Position numbers and translations under genes: made by a program. From NCBI GenBank assembly GCA_963843565.1, contig CAWJKY010000001.1, positions 1-64,000 of the forward strand: a DNA stretch of 64,000 bases. The letters run 5' to 3'. This DNA comes from DASZQY01 sp963843565. GTDB taxonomy: Bacteria > Pseudomonadota > Alphaproteobacteria > Rhizobiales > Kaistiaceae. Below are positions 34,761 to 42,836 of this stretch, piece after piece. The notes under the pieces are model-generated. The model was not told the origin of the DNA. It made no database searches and saw nothing but the letters and a program-made list of their open reading frames with translations. The first letter of the stretch is position 1. Every line of letters starts with the position of its first letter.

Positions 34761-35246
34761 CTAGCCTGCGGCAGTTTCGTCCTCGGTCTCGTCGTCTTCG
34801 TCGCTGTGGGCGCCGCGGCTGCTGCCGAGGTTGCGCTCGACCTGGCGGAGCAGCTTGCGCAACCGCTTGCGGTCCTTGTCCTCGATGCCGGCCAGCGCCG
34901 ATTTCTCCAGCCGTTTCCATACCTTGTCGATGGTGGAGATGGCGCGCCTGCCGCGCTCGGTCAGGAAGACCTGCGCCTGACGACCGTCGCCGGCCGAGGC
35001 GCGCCGCTCGACATAATCCTGCGCGGCGAGGCGGCTGATCATCTTGGTGATGGTCGGTGGCTGGACGCCGAGGGCGGCGGCGAGATCGCTCATGGACAGG
35101 CCGTCGTCGGTGGAAAGCGCCTTGAGGAGGCTCTCCTGCCCTGAATGGAGACCGATACGCGACAGCTGGCTCCCGGCCCGCACCCGATAGACGTGTGCGG
35201 CCTGGGCGAGCCGATGGGTGACGGTCCGTCGGTGGTCGAAGCCCAT
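34761..35246 (-). CDS. MarR family transcriptional regulator
   Basis: A 161-aa MarR protein with recognition helix and wing LSMSDLAAALGVQPPTITKMISRLAAQDYVERRASAGDGRQAQVFLT. The C-terminal tail is strongly acidic (SDEDDETEDETAAG), not usual for the family. It precedes the SDR and EamA genes on the same strand and is their probable local regulator. No clear palindrome was seen upstream. Confidence 0.85.
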   Translation of the reverse strand: MGFDHRRTVTHRLAQAAHVYRVRAGSQLSRIGLHSGQESLLKALSTDDGLSMSDLAAALGVQPPTITKMISRLAAQDYVERRASAGDGRQAQVFLTERGRRAISTIDKVWKRLEKSALAGIEDKDRKRLRKLLRQVERNLGSSRGAHSDEDDETEDETAAG

Positions 35247-35297
35247 GATAGTGAGCAGGCTAACGGCCGCACATGAAGGCCGTGTGACAGGCCCGGC

Positions 35298-35879
35298 TCA
35301 GAAATTCCGCATTTCCGATGCGACGCGAGCGAGGAACCCCTTCAGGGTCGCCTCGTCGTTGCGGTTCATGTCGTAGAGGGCGAGATACTTCGATCTGGCA
35401 AGCGGATGGACGAGGGCGCGCAGGGTGCGCTTGAACATGCGCCGCGGCGGGTCGCCCATCAGGATGGTGCGAAACCGCGTACCGCCGTAGGTGGTGACGG
35501 CGGCGAGGCGGCGGATGTGGCGGAGGTTCGGCTCGACCTTGCCGTCGACCAGCTTGAAGGAAACGCCGGGCAGGAAGACCCGGTCGAGGAAGCCCTTCAG
35601 AATCGCCGGATAGCCGTAGTTCCAGACCGGCGTCGACAACACCAGGCCTTCCGCGGCGCGCAGGCGGTCGACGTAGCCCTGAACGGGAATCGTGCAGATC
35701 GCTTCGTCGTGATAGTCGAGCCGCTCCTGGCGCGAGAGCACCGGATCGAACTTCTCGGCGTAGAGATCGCAATCATCGACGTCGTGGCCGGCGGCCTTCA
35801 GCGCGTCGACCGTGGCGCCGTGCAGCGCGGCGTTGAAGCTGGTCTCGACGGGATGGGCGTAGAGCACGAGGACGCGCAT
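35298..35879 (-). CDS. NAD(P)H-dependent oxidoreductase (flavodoxin-like, KefF/NQO1 type)
   Basis: A 193-aa flavoprotein. N-terminal VLVLYAHPVETSFNAALHGATVDAL is the FMN/FAD phosphate loop. TPVWNYGYPAILKGFLDRVFLPG is the family hallmark for quinone reductase and modulator proteins. It reduces quinones or nitro compounds with two electrons. It closes the minus-strand purine/pyrimidine-like cluster, 7 bp after the HXXEE gene. Confidence 0.87.
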   Translation of the reverse strand: MRVLVLYAHPVETSFNAALHGATVDALKAAGHDVDDCDLYAEKFDPVLSRQERLDYHDEAICTIPVQGYVDRLRAAEGLVLSTPVWNYGYPAILKGFLDRVFLPGVSFKLVDGKVEPNLRHIRRLAAVTTYGGTRFRTILMGDPPRRMFKRTLRALVHPLARSKYLALYDMNRNDEATLKGFLARVASEMRNF

Positions 35880-35886
35880 GGCGCTG

Positions 35887-36402
35887 TCAGCCTTTCGGCA
35901 GGAGGATTGCGAGGCGCAACAGGCCGATCAGAACCGGGCCGTGCAAGGCGAGCGCCAGCGGCGCCAGTGCGAGAAGCGCCCAGGCCGGATACCAGTGTTC
36001 GCTCCATGCCGTCGAGAAGACCAGCCACGAATACGGCAGGTTGACGAGCACGGCGGTGACGAGGCCCGGCACGTAGCCGCGCAACGCGATCGCGCCGACG
36101 ACGTGGGAGATGACGTTGACCAGCAGCGTCGCCTGAAGGGCGAGCAGCGCGTAGGCGCCGCCGCTGCCGGCCGCGCCGAGATTACCGAAGAACGCGACGG
36201 CCCACGCGGCCAGCGTCAGCGCGGCGACCAGAACGGCGAACTGGAAGACCGTGTATTCGCCGACGATCTCCCTGAGCCGCGCCGGCATGGCGTTTCGCAA
36301 TGCCGGAAGGTGGCTCCGCACGGTCAGCACCTCCTCGGCGTTGTGGAGGGTGAACAGGACCGGGATCAGCCAGGGCAGGAGCGTGCGGAACGAGATCAGC
36401 AA
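35887..36402 (-). CDS. HXXEE domain membrane protein
   Basis: A 171-aa membrane protein with about five TM segments. The N-terminal HNAEE (HxxEE) motif after the first TM defines the family, and a second conserved histidine is in NVISHVVGAIALRGYVPG. HXXEE proteins are uncharacterised; the His and Glu residues suggest metal binding. It is sandwiched between the FAD oxidase and reductase genes with gaps under 10 bp, so it is part of that operon. Confidence 0.85.
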   Translation of the reverse strand: MLISFRTLLPWLIPVLFTLHNAEEVLTVRSHLPALRNAMPARLREIVGEYTVFQFAVLVAALTLAAWAVAFFGNLGAAGSGGAYALLALQATLLVNVISHVVGAIALRGYVPGLVTAVLVNLPYSWLVFSTAWSEHWYPAWALLALAPLALALHGPVLIGLLRLAILLPKG

Positions 36403-36409
36403 AACGCGC

Positions 36410-37822
36410 CTACTCGGCCGCCTGGAGACCGGGGAAGAGCCAGACCTTGTCCGAGTTCAGGTCGAAATCCGGGTTCTCCCAGGCGATCATCTTGCCGGGG
36501 TTGAGCAAGCCCTTGGGGTCGGCCTCCTTCTTGAAGGCGAGTTGCACCGCGTCGGTGCGCTTCATGCCGCCTTCCTCCAGCGTGTAGCGGTGCGGGTTGA
36601 AGATCGGGCAGCCGTTGTCCTCGTGGATGCGGATGATCTCATCGAGGCGTTCTTCGGTGGTGAAGCGCACGATCGGCAGACCCGAACAGCAGATGTTGCC
36701 GTCGAACCTCTGGAACTCGAGGTGGCCGGGCACTTCGTCGCCGAAGATCTTCGTCATCTTCTCGACGCTCTCGACGTGTGTCGGGAAGGGGTAGAGCACC
36801 TGCAGGTAGGTGATGGTCGGCTCGACGCGCAGGCCGCGGAGCGTGGTGTGGTTCCAGGCCAGCTCGAAGACGGGCGGCAGGCCCTTCTTCTCGGCGTCGG
36901 TGGCGGTGTCGGCGCGATAGAGGATCTCGGCCTTGTGGTGGGCGGCGACCGCCAGGAACGGGTCCATGGCGTGCGGCGCGACGAGCAGCAGGACGACCGA
37001 GTGCTCGGGCCTGAGAAACTTCTTGTGGCGCAGGAAATAGTCGTAGGGCACAGGCGCCGCCACGGTCGCCACTTCCTTGAAGAGCAGACCGTCCTCGTTG
37101 GCGACGTGGTTGGCGAGCCGCACGGCCTTCATGTAGTCGTCGAAGCCGACGATCACGTCGACCCAGTCATAGGCGGCGTCGAGCGGCATCTCGACCTCGG
37201 TGATGATGCCGTTGGTGCCGTAGGCGTGCATGACCTTCATCAGGTCGTAGCCCTTCACCTCCAGCACGCGCGGCGTCTCCTCCATGGTGACGACGCGGGC
37301 GGAGAGCACGTTGCCGACGTTCCTGAGGCCGCCCCAGTTGATTGAGCCGATGCCGCCGGAGCCGCCGGCGATGAAGCCGCCGATCGAGGCGGTGTTGTAG
37401 GTCGAGGGATGCAGGCGGATTTCCTGGCCGCCGGGGCGCGTCTCCTTGTCGATGTTGGCTAGAACGGCGCCGGCCTCGGCGACCACGCGGCCGCGGCCGA
37501 TCTCCTTGACCTTGTTCATCTCGGAGAGCGACAGCACGACGCCGCCCGACAGCGGCATCGCCTGGCCGTAGTTGCCGGTGCCGGAGCCGCGCGGGGTCAC
37601 CGGTACGCCGGCGGCGTAGCAAGTCTTCAGGACGTGGATGACCTCCGCCTCGCTCTTCGGCGAAGCGATCAGGTCGGCAGTGATGTGGTCCAGCTGGCGC
37701 TTCAGCACCGGCGAATACCAGAAGAAGTCGCGGCTCTTCTGCTTCACGATCGCCGGGTTGTCCTCGATCTTCACCGGCGCGAGGTCGGCCTTCAGTTTGG
37801 CGATGTCGTAGGTCGCGGTCAT
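36410..37822 (-). CDS. FAD-binding oxidase/dehydrogenase (GlcD/VAO type)
   Basis: A 470-aa flavoprotein of the vanillyl-alcohol-oxidase fold. PCMH FAD-binding domain: PVTPRGSGTGNYGQAMPLSGGVVLSL, GGFIAGGSGGIGSINWGG, and AYGTNGIITEVEMPL. The C-terminal cap ends with LNPGKMI, as in glycolate- or D-lactate-type dehydrogenases. It overlaps the amidohydrolase stop by 4 bp, suggesting consecutive steps on one substrate. The substrate is not identifiable. Proximity to deaminases hints at a heterocycle-derived alcohol or acid. Confidence 0.85.
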   Translation of the reverse strand: MTATYDIAKLKADLAPVKIEDNPAIVKQKSRDFFWYSPVLKRQLDHITADLIASPKSEAEVIHVLKTCYAAGVPVTPRGSGTGNYGQAMPLSGGVVLSLSEMNKVKEIGRGRVVAEAGAVLANIDKETRPGGQEIRLHPSTYNTASIGGFIAGGSGGIGSINWGGLRNVGNVLSARVVTMEETPRVLEVKGYDLMKVMHAYGTNGIITEVEMPLDAAYDWVDVIVGFDDYMKAVRLANHVANEDGLLFKEVATVAAPVPYDYFLRHKKFLRPEHSVVLLLVAPHAMDPFLAVAAHHKAEILYRADTATDAEKKGLPPVFELAWNHTTLRGLRVEPTITYLQVLYPFPTHVESVEKMTKIFGDEVPGHLEFQRFDGNICCSGLPIVRFTTEERLDEIIRIHEDNGCPIFNPHRYTLEEGGMKRTDAVQLAFKKEADPKGLLNPGKMIAWENPDFDLNSDKVWLFPGLQAAE

Positions 37823-39132
37823 GGGCTCACCACAGGGTCGAGTTCGCGATAATCGGGGACGCGCGTGTCGATGGCCTTGCCGGCGCGCAGCACCGTGCGG
37901 TCCATCTGCGGACGGGCCATCAGTTCATCGAACGTGCGCGCCGTGAACAGCACCAGGTCGGCCGGGCCTCCCACCCGGATCACGCCGCGGTCGGGGCGGC
38001 CGACGATCCCGGCAGGGCTGCGCGCCACCGCCGCCGGCCAGCCGGCGAACGGGTGGTCGAAATGGAGGATGCGCACCGCCTCGCGGAACACCTCCACCAT
38101 GTCGAGGTCGCCGTAGGCGTAGAAAGGGTCGCGGGTGTTGTCGGAGGCGACCGCGACGGAGACGCCGTGCTGTGCCAGCTCGTGGAGCAGGGTGACACCG
38201 CGCCAGTGCGGCGTGGCGCGGGGGGCGCGGTCCTGGAGGTACATGTTGCACATGGGCAGCGAGACGACGGCGATCTCCGCTTCCGCGACCCGCGCCATGG
38301 TTGCCTCGGCTTCCGCGTCGCTCTGGTTGGCCAGCGAACAGCAGTGGCCGGCGACGATGGTGCCGGGAAAATCGGTGCGCAGCGCTGCGTCGGCGATGGC
38401 GCGCAGCGTGTTGACGCCCGGGTCGCCGGTTTCGTCGACGTGGAAGTCGAGGTCGAGATTGCGGGCGGCGGCGCGGTGCATGATGCCGTCGAGCAGGCGG
38501 TCGAGGTCGTGCATGGGAAAGGTCACCGCGCCGAGCACGCCGCCGGTCGCCGCGATCAGGTCGGCGAGTTCATCGGCGTAGGCGTCGTCGCGGAAGGCGT
38601 CGATGGCCACGATCGACACCGCCTGTAGGTCGACCTTGCCGGCCCACTTGTCGCGCATGGCGGCGAACACCGGCCACGAGATGCGGTGCTGGGGCGCCGC
38701 TGAATCGAGGTGCGTGCGGATCAGCGCGGTACCGTGGGCGAAGGCGCAGCGAATGGCGAAATCCATGCGCGCTTCGACATCGGCGGCCGTCCAGTTTGTG
38801 CGCCGGTCGTCGGCGACGGCGTCGAGGGCGCCGGTGAAGGTGCCGTCGGGGTTGGCCTGGCGCGGCAGGATGTGGCCCTTGTCGAGATGGGTGTGCATGT
38901 CGACGAAGCATGGCCACACCATGCCGCGGTCGAGGCGCACCTTGGTCGCGGTCGTGCGCCGCCCGGGCGGGTCGAGGCGCTCGATCAGCCCGTCCTTGAC
39001 GGTGATGTCGGCGCGCACCAGTCCGTCGCCGTCAGCTGTGCCGGGGGCGCCGTCGATGAGGACGGCGGGCACGGTGGCGTCCGCCAGCACGTAGCGCTTG
39101 TCGCGCGGAATGGCCGCGAAGCCCCTGGCCAT
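37819..39132 (-). CDS. amidohydrolase, cytosine deaminase (CodA)-like
   Basis: A 437-aa metal-dependent amidohydrolase. Metal ligands are visible in VDMHTHLDKG, the later His in DFHVDETGD, GHCCSLANQ, and ASDNTRDPFYAYGDLDM. These are the signature blocks of CodA-type deaminases (cytosine, isoguanine, creatinine). Length fits. It sits between the ABC permease and the FAD oxidase in one operon, which suggests it deaminates the imported heterocycle. Which base is unknown. Confidence 0.86.
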   Translation of the reverse strand: MARGFAAIPRDKRYVLADATVPAVLIDGAPGTADGDGLVRADITVKDGLIERLDPPGRRTTATKVRLDRGMVWPCFVDMHTHLDKGHILPRQANPDGTFTGALDAVADDRRTNWTAADVEARMDFAIRCAFAHGTALIRTHLDSAAPQHRISWPVFAAMRDKWAGKVDLQAVSIVAIDAFRDDAYADELADLIAATGGVLGAVTFPMHDLDRLLDGIMHRAAARNLDLDFHVDETGDPGVNTLRAIADAALRTDFPGTIVAGHCCSLANQSDAEAEATMARVAEAEIAVVSLPMCNMYLQDRAPRATPHWRGVTLLHELAQHGVSVAVASDNTRDPFYAYGDLDMVEVFREAVRILHFDHPFAGWPAAVARSPAGIVGRPDRGVIRVGGPADLVLFTARTFDELMARPQMDRTVLRAGKAIDTRVPDYRELDPVVSP

Positions 39133-39135
39133 CGT

Positions 39136-40194
39136 CTAGTTCTCCCGGCGCACGGCGCTCTCGTGCCAGTTCCTGAGCAGCAGATGGGAGAGCAGGCTGG
39201 TGGCGCCGAAGATCAGCACGCCGGTCAGCGACAGCATGACGAGGGCGGCGAACAGGCGCGGGATGTTCAGCCGGTGCTGCGCCTCGATCAGGCGGAAGGC
39301 GAGGCCGGAATTGGCGCCGGCGGTACCGGCGGCGAACTCCGCCACGACCGCGGCGATGAGCGCCAGGCCACCGGCGATCCGAAGGCCCGCCAGGAAATAG
39401 GGCAGCGCGTTCGGCAGGCGCAGCAGGATCAGCGTCTTCCAGCGGCTGGCGCCGTAGAGCTCGAACAGGTTGAGGAGGTTGTGGTCGGTCGAGTGCAGCC
39501 CTTGCGCGGTGTTGGAGAGCACCGGGAAGAACGCCACGATCCACGCGCAGATCAGCAGCGCCTGCTCGGTGGTCGAAGTGTAGATCAGGATCAGCGGCGC
39601 GATCGCCACGATCGGCGTGACCTGAAGGATGACCGCGTAGGGAAACAGCGCCAGCTCGACCCAGCGCGACTGCGCCATGACGATCGCCAGCGCCACGCCG
39701 GAGACGAGCGCAACGGCGAGCGCCAGGAACGTCGTCAGGACCGTGTTCCACAGCGCCCGCGTCAGCATGGCGTGATCTTCGACGAAGGCCTGCCAGATGC
39801 GCGTCGGGGCGGGCAGGATGTAGTGGGGGACGTTGGCGTAGGTGACGTAGAACTGCCAGTTGCCAATGAACAGCAGCAACATGCCAGCGGGAATCGCGAA
39901 GCGCAGGATGCGGGCGAGCGCGTCGCTGGGCGGCCCGAACACCCGCTTCAGGAGCTTGCCGATGACCATCAGGAGGGCGATCTCGGTGGCCAGGATCACC
40001 CGGAAGAAATATTCGCCGGTTCCGGCCGCATCGGCGTTGAGCACCGCGAAGCTGACCGCGCTCAGCACGAGGGCGGCGAAGACGATCCGCCACGGCCACG
40101 GGCTCGGCGCGCCGCGGGCAGCGTCGTCGTCGGTGGTTTCGGCACCGCCGCCGGAAAGCGGCGCGGTGTCGCGGTCGGCTTCGGCGGCGCTCAC
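39136..40194 (-). CDS. ABC transporter permease (SsuC/TauC/ThiX type)
   Basis: A 352-aa inner-membrane permease of the nitrate/taurine/HMP family, with an unusually long N-terminal part before the core. The EAA-loop reads FELYGASRWKTLILLRLPNALPYFLAGLRIAGG. Core TMs follow NVPHYILPAPTRIWQAF. GTG 40194 overlaps the ATPase stop (GTGA), and this start gives a cytosolic Pro/Gly-rich leader. It forms the importer with the ATPase and binding protein upstream. Confidence 0.87.
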   Translation of the reverse strand: MSAAEADRDTAPLSGGGAETTDDDAARGAPSPWPWRIVFAALVLSAVSFAVLNADAAGTGEYFFRVILATEIALLMVIGKLLKRVFGPPSDALARILRFAIPAGMLLLFIGNWQFYVTYANVPHYILPAPTRIWQAFVEDHAMLTRALWNTVLTTFLALAVALVSGVALAIVMAQSRWVELALFPYAVILQVTPIVAIAPLILIYTSTTEQALLICAWIVAFFPVLSNTAQGLHSTDHNLLNLFELYGASRWKTLILLRLPNALPYFLAGLRIAGGLALIAAVVAEFAAGTAGANSGLAFRLIEAQHRLNIPRLFAALVMLSLTGVLIFGATSLLSHLLLRNWHESAVRREN

Positions 40195-41021
40195 AGGGCC
40201 GCCTCCATGGCGTCGTGGAGAGTGGTGGAGATACGGCGGCAGTTGTCGTTGTAGACGCTGGAGGTGCGGAATTCTTCCTCGCGCGGGTAGGGGGCGTCGA
40301 TGGTCATGTCGCGGAAGACGCGGCCCGGGCGCGCCGCCATGACGACGATGCGCTGCGACAGGTAAACCGACTCGAAGACCGAGTGGGTCACGAAGATGAC
40401 CGTCCAGCCGAAGCGTTCCCACAGATGCAGGAGGTCGTTGTTGAGCTTGAAGCGGTTGATCTCGTCAAGCGCCGCGAACGGCTCGTCCATCAGCAGCAGC
40501 TTGGGCTTGGTGATGAGGGCGCGGGCGATCGAGACGCGCATCTTCATGCCGCCGGACAGTTCGCGCGGGTAGGCGTCGGCGAACTGCTCGAGGCCGACCA
40601 TGCCGAGCGTCTCCATGACATCGGCGCGCGCGGCAGACAGGGAAATGCCCTTGAGGCGAAGGGGCAGCCATACGTTCTTGGCGACCGTCGCCCACGGCAT
40701 GAGCGTCGGCTCCTGAAACACGAAGCCGATCTCGGTCAACGGGCGGCCCTCGACGTCGACGTCGGCGGTCGGCCACGCGATGGTGCCGGAGGTGGGCTCG
40801 CCGAGGCCGGCGATGATCCGGAGCGCCGTCGACTTGCCGCAGCCCGACGGGCCCAGCAAGCTCACGAACGAGCCCCGCGCCACGTCGAGCGACATGTCCT
40901 TCAGGGCGAGCGTGCCGTTCGAGAAGACCTTGGAGATGCCGCGCAGCGAAACCAGCGGCTTGCCACTGGCGCCCGACCTGCCGGGTGCGGCGGATGGCGC
41001 AAACGACGTCTCGACGCTCAT
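40191..41021 (-). CDS. ABC transporter ATPase (SsuB/TauB/ThiZ type)
   Basis: A 276-aa ATPase. Walker A LLGPSGCGKSTALRIIAGL, Q-loop FVFQEPTLMPW, signature ELSGGMKMRVSIARAL, and Walker B LLLMDEPFAALD, plus the His switch VTHSVFESVYL. All are canonical for nitrate/sulfonate/thiamine-precursor importers. It follows the binding-protein gene after a strong hairpin (41058-41090), which may lower its expression relative to the binding protein. Confidence 0.9.
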   Translation of the reverse strand: MSVETSFAPSAAPGRSGASGKPLVSLRGISKVFSNGTLALKDMSLDVARGSFVSLLGPSGCGKSTALRIIAGLGEPTSGTIAWPTADVDVEGRPLTEIGFVFQEPTLMPWATVAKNVWLPLRLKGISLSAARADVMETLGMVGLEQFADAYPRELSGGMKMRVSIARALITKPKLLLMDEPFAALDEINRFKLNNDLLHLWERFGWTVIFVTHSVFESVYLSQRIVVMAARPGRVFRDMTIDAPYPREEEFRTSSVYNDNCRRISTTLHDAMEAAL

Positions 41022-41057
41022 CGACGGACCCGCAATCTCAACCTTGCCTTGATTGGC

Positions 41058-41090
41058 GCGGGCGCGACCCGCAATTCAGGTCGCGCCCGC
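41058..41090 (-). terminator. hairpin between binding-protein and ATPase genes
   Basis: A 12-bp perfect stem (GCGGGCGCGACC and complement) with a 9-nt loop lies in the 92-bp gap after the binding-protein gene. On the minus strand no U tract follows, so partial termination or mRNA 3'-end protection is more likely than full termination. This is a common way to keep binding protein in excess. Confidence 0.7.
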
Positions 41091-41113
41091 CCCGTTTTCT
41101 GAATCAACGGAGG

Positions 41114-42115
41114 TTACTTCATCAGCTCCTTGCCGACACCGTGGCAGACGTACTGGGTGGTGTAGACCTTGGACAGGTCCAGGCCCGCTTTGACCACGCC
41201 GGCGCCGACCATCTTGTTGTAGAAGTCCTTGACCACCGCGTCGGTGAAGCAGCCGATGCCGCCGTCGACCGAGGAGCCCGAAACCAGCAGCCCGTAGTCC
41301 TTCATCTGCTTGATGGAGAACGCGATCTGGGCGTCGTCCATGTCGGGGTTGTCCTGCTTGATGAGCGCGTTGGTCGCCGTGTTGTCGCCGTACAGATAGT
41401 TGTACCAGCCGATGATCGAGGCCTCGACGAAGCGCTTGGTGATGTCCGGGTTGGCCTTCACGTAGGCGGCCATGCCTTCGATCATGGTCGAGGTCGTCGA
41501 ATAGCCGGCGTCAGCCATCAGGAAGACGGTCGGCTTGAAGCCGCCTTCCTTCTCGACCGCGTAAGGCTCCGAGGTCAGGTAGCCCTGCTGGCCGGAGTTG
41601 GGGTCGGCGAGGAACGGCGCGACCGAGTAGTTGTAGGGCTTGCGCTGTTCCTCGGTGATGCCCGGGAAGGTCGCTTCCATCCAGCGGTAGCCGGTGGCGA
41701 ACAGGTCGTCGCCGATGAAAAGCGTCTTGAGCTTGGCGATATCGCCGAAGGTCTTCAGACCGGCCTCCGGGTGCGCCATGATGATCTGCGGATCCTTCTG
41801 GAAGATCGCCGCGACTTCCATTACCGGCACGTCCTGTTCGACCGCCGAGAAGGTGCCGAGCAGGTTGCCCTGCATGTAGAACTGGATCTTGCCACCGAGC
41901 AGCATCGCCTGATCGGCCTTCGGGATGATGGTCACCTTCAGCCCGTACTTCTCGTAGGTGCCGTCGACCACCGCCTGATAGAACCCGCCGTGCTCGGCCT
42001 CGGCCACCCAGTTGGTGCCGAAGGTGACCTCGTCGAGCGCCAGCGCCGGGCCGGCGAGGGCGGCCGCGGCCGCACCGGCGGCGAGCCCGATCGTCAGTTT
42101 CCTCATGATATCCAT
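41114..42115 (-). CDS. NMT1/ThiY-like ABC substrate-binding protein
   Basis: A 333-aa periplasmic binding protein. Signal peptide KLTIGLAAGAAAAALAGPALA with cleavage before LDEVTF; then NMT1/ThiY features VTFGTNWVAEAEHGGFYQAVVDGTYEKYGL. ThiY-type proteins bind pyrimidines such as formyl-aminopyrimidine, and related ones bind sulfonates or purines. Neighbouring deaminases favour a nitrogen heterocycle. ATG 42115 with GGAG upstream was preferred over ATG 42106. It is divergent from the ridA-like gene. Confidence 0.87.
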   Translation of the reverse strand: MDIMRKLTIGLAAGAAAAALAGPALALDEVTFGTNWVAEAEHGGFYQAVVDGTYEKYGLKVTIIPKADQAMLLGGKIQFYMQGNLLGTFSAVEQDVPVMEVAAIFQKDPQIIMAHPEAGLKTFGDIAKLKTLFIGDDLFATGYRWMEATFPGITEEQRKPYNYSVAPFLADPNSGQQGYLTSEPYAVEKEGGFKPTVFLMADAGYSTTSTMIEGMAAYVKANPDITKRFVEASIIGWYNYLYGDNTATNALIKQDNPDMDDAQIAFSIKQMKDYGLLVSGSSVDGGIGCFTDAVVKDFYNKMVGAGVVKAGLDLSKVYTTQYVCHGVGKELMK

Positions 42116-42447
42116 CTGTTTGTGTTCTCCGCCTGGTTGCTTTGTCTTGGCCGGGACCACCGCTTGCGGTTGCGTGGGTGGATGGTCCGCGTGCGCGGGC
42201 GCCGATTTTCAGGTGGCCAGGCGCCGGAAGCCAAAGAGCGAATGTCGCAAGAGCTATGCCATGGACCGGCGCGAGCGGCGGCCACCAGAATGAGCGCGGC
42301 AGCCGGCTTCGCGACGGAGCCGGCACCATAAGGCAACGCCCATGCACAAGAAAGCGGCAGGGCACGACAAAAGCCGCGCAGGCCGCACCCTTGTCAGTGC
42401 GCGCCCGCCAATCGTAGCGTGCCGCGACTCATCTCAAGGACCAGTCG
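42116..42447. other. divergent control region of the heterocycle cluster
   Basis: 332 bp between the binding-protein gene (minus) and the RidA gene (plus). No coding sequence can be supported. It must hold the promoters for both arms of the cluster, but no clear palindrome, riboswitch or promoter pair was recognised by eye, and no regulator gene adjoins it. Confidence 0.5.
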
Positions 42448-42834
42448 GTGAAACGTCCCCTCAATCCACCCGGTATCCGCGCGCCCTTCGGGCGCTACAG
42501 CCACGGCATCGCGGTTTCCGGGGCCAGCGCGTTCGTGTTCTGCTCCGGGCAGCTCGGCCTCAAGCCGGGCGACATGCTCCCGCCGACGGTCGCCGGGCAG
42601 GCGGAGGTGTGCTTCGAGAACATCGCGGCGATCCTCGCCGAAGCCGGCCTCACCTTTGCAGACGTGGTGCGCATCAACGCCTACGTGACCAACCGCGAGC
42701 ACATGAAGGACTACATGGCCGTCCGTGACCGCTACGTCTCCGAACCGCTGCCCGCCTCGACACTGATGGTCGTCGCCGGCTTCACGCGGCCCGAGTTTCT
42801 GGTCGAGGTCGAAGTGACGGCGGCGAAGGGTTAG
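42448..42834 (+). CDS. RidA/YjgF family protein
   Basis: A 128-aa RidA-fold protein. Family blocks: PPGIRAPFGRYSHGIAVSGA, FVFCSGQLGLKPG, and VRINAYVTNREHMKDYMAVRDRY, ending in FLVEVEVTA. The arginine that true RidA uses for imine hydrolysis is normally just after the NAYV strand (V-T-N here), so this is probably one of the Rid subfamilies found in catabolic clusters. Such members act on enamine or carbamate-like intermediates in pyrimidine and purine breakdown. GTG start 42448, 2 bp before the deaminase gene. Confidence 0.87.
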   Translation: MKRPLNPPGIRAPFGRYSHGIAVSGASAFVFCSGQLGLKPGDMLPPTVAGQAEVCFENIAAILAEAGLTFADVVRINAYVTNREHMKDYMAVRDRYVSEPLPASTLMVVAGFTRPEFLVEVEVTAAKG

Positions 42835-42836
42835 TC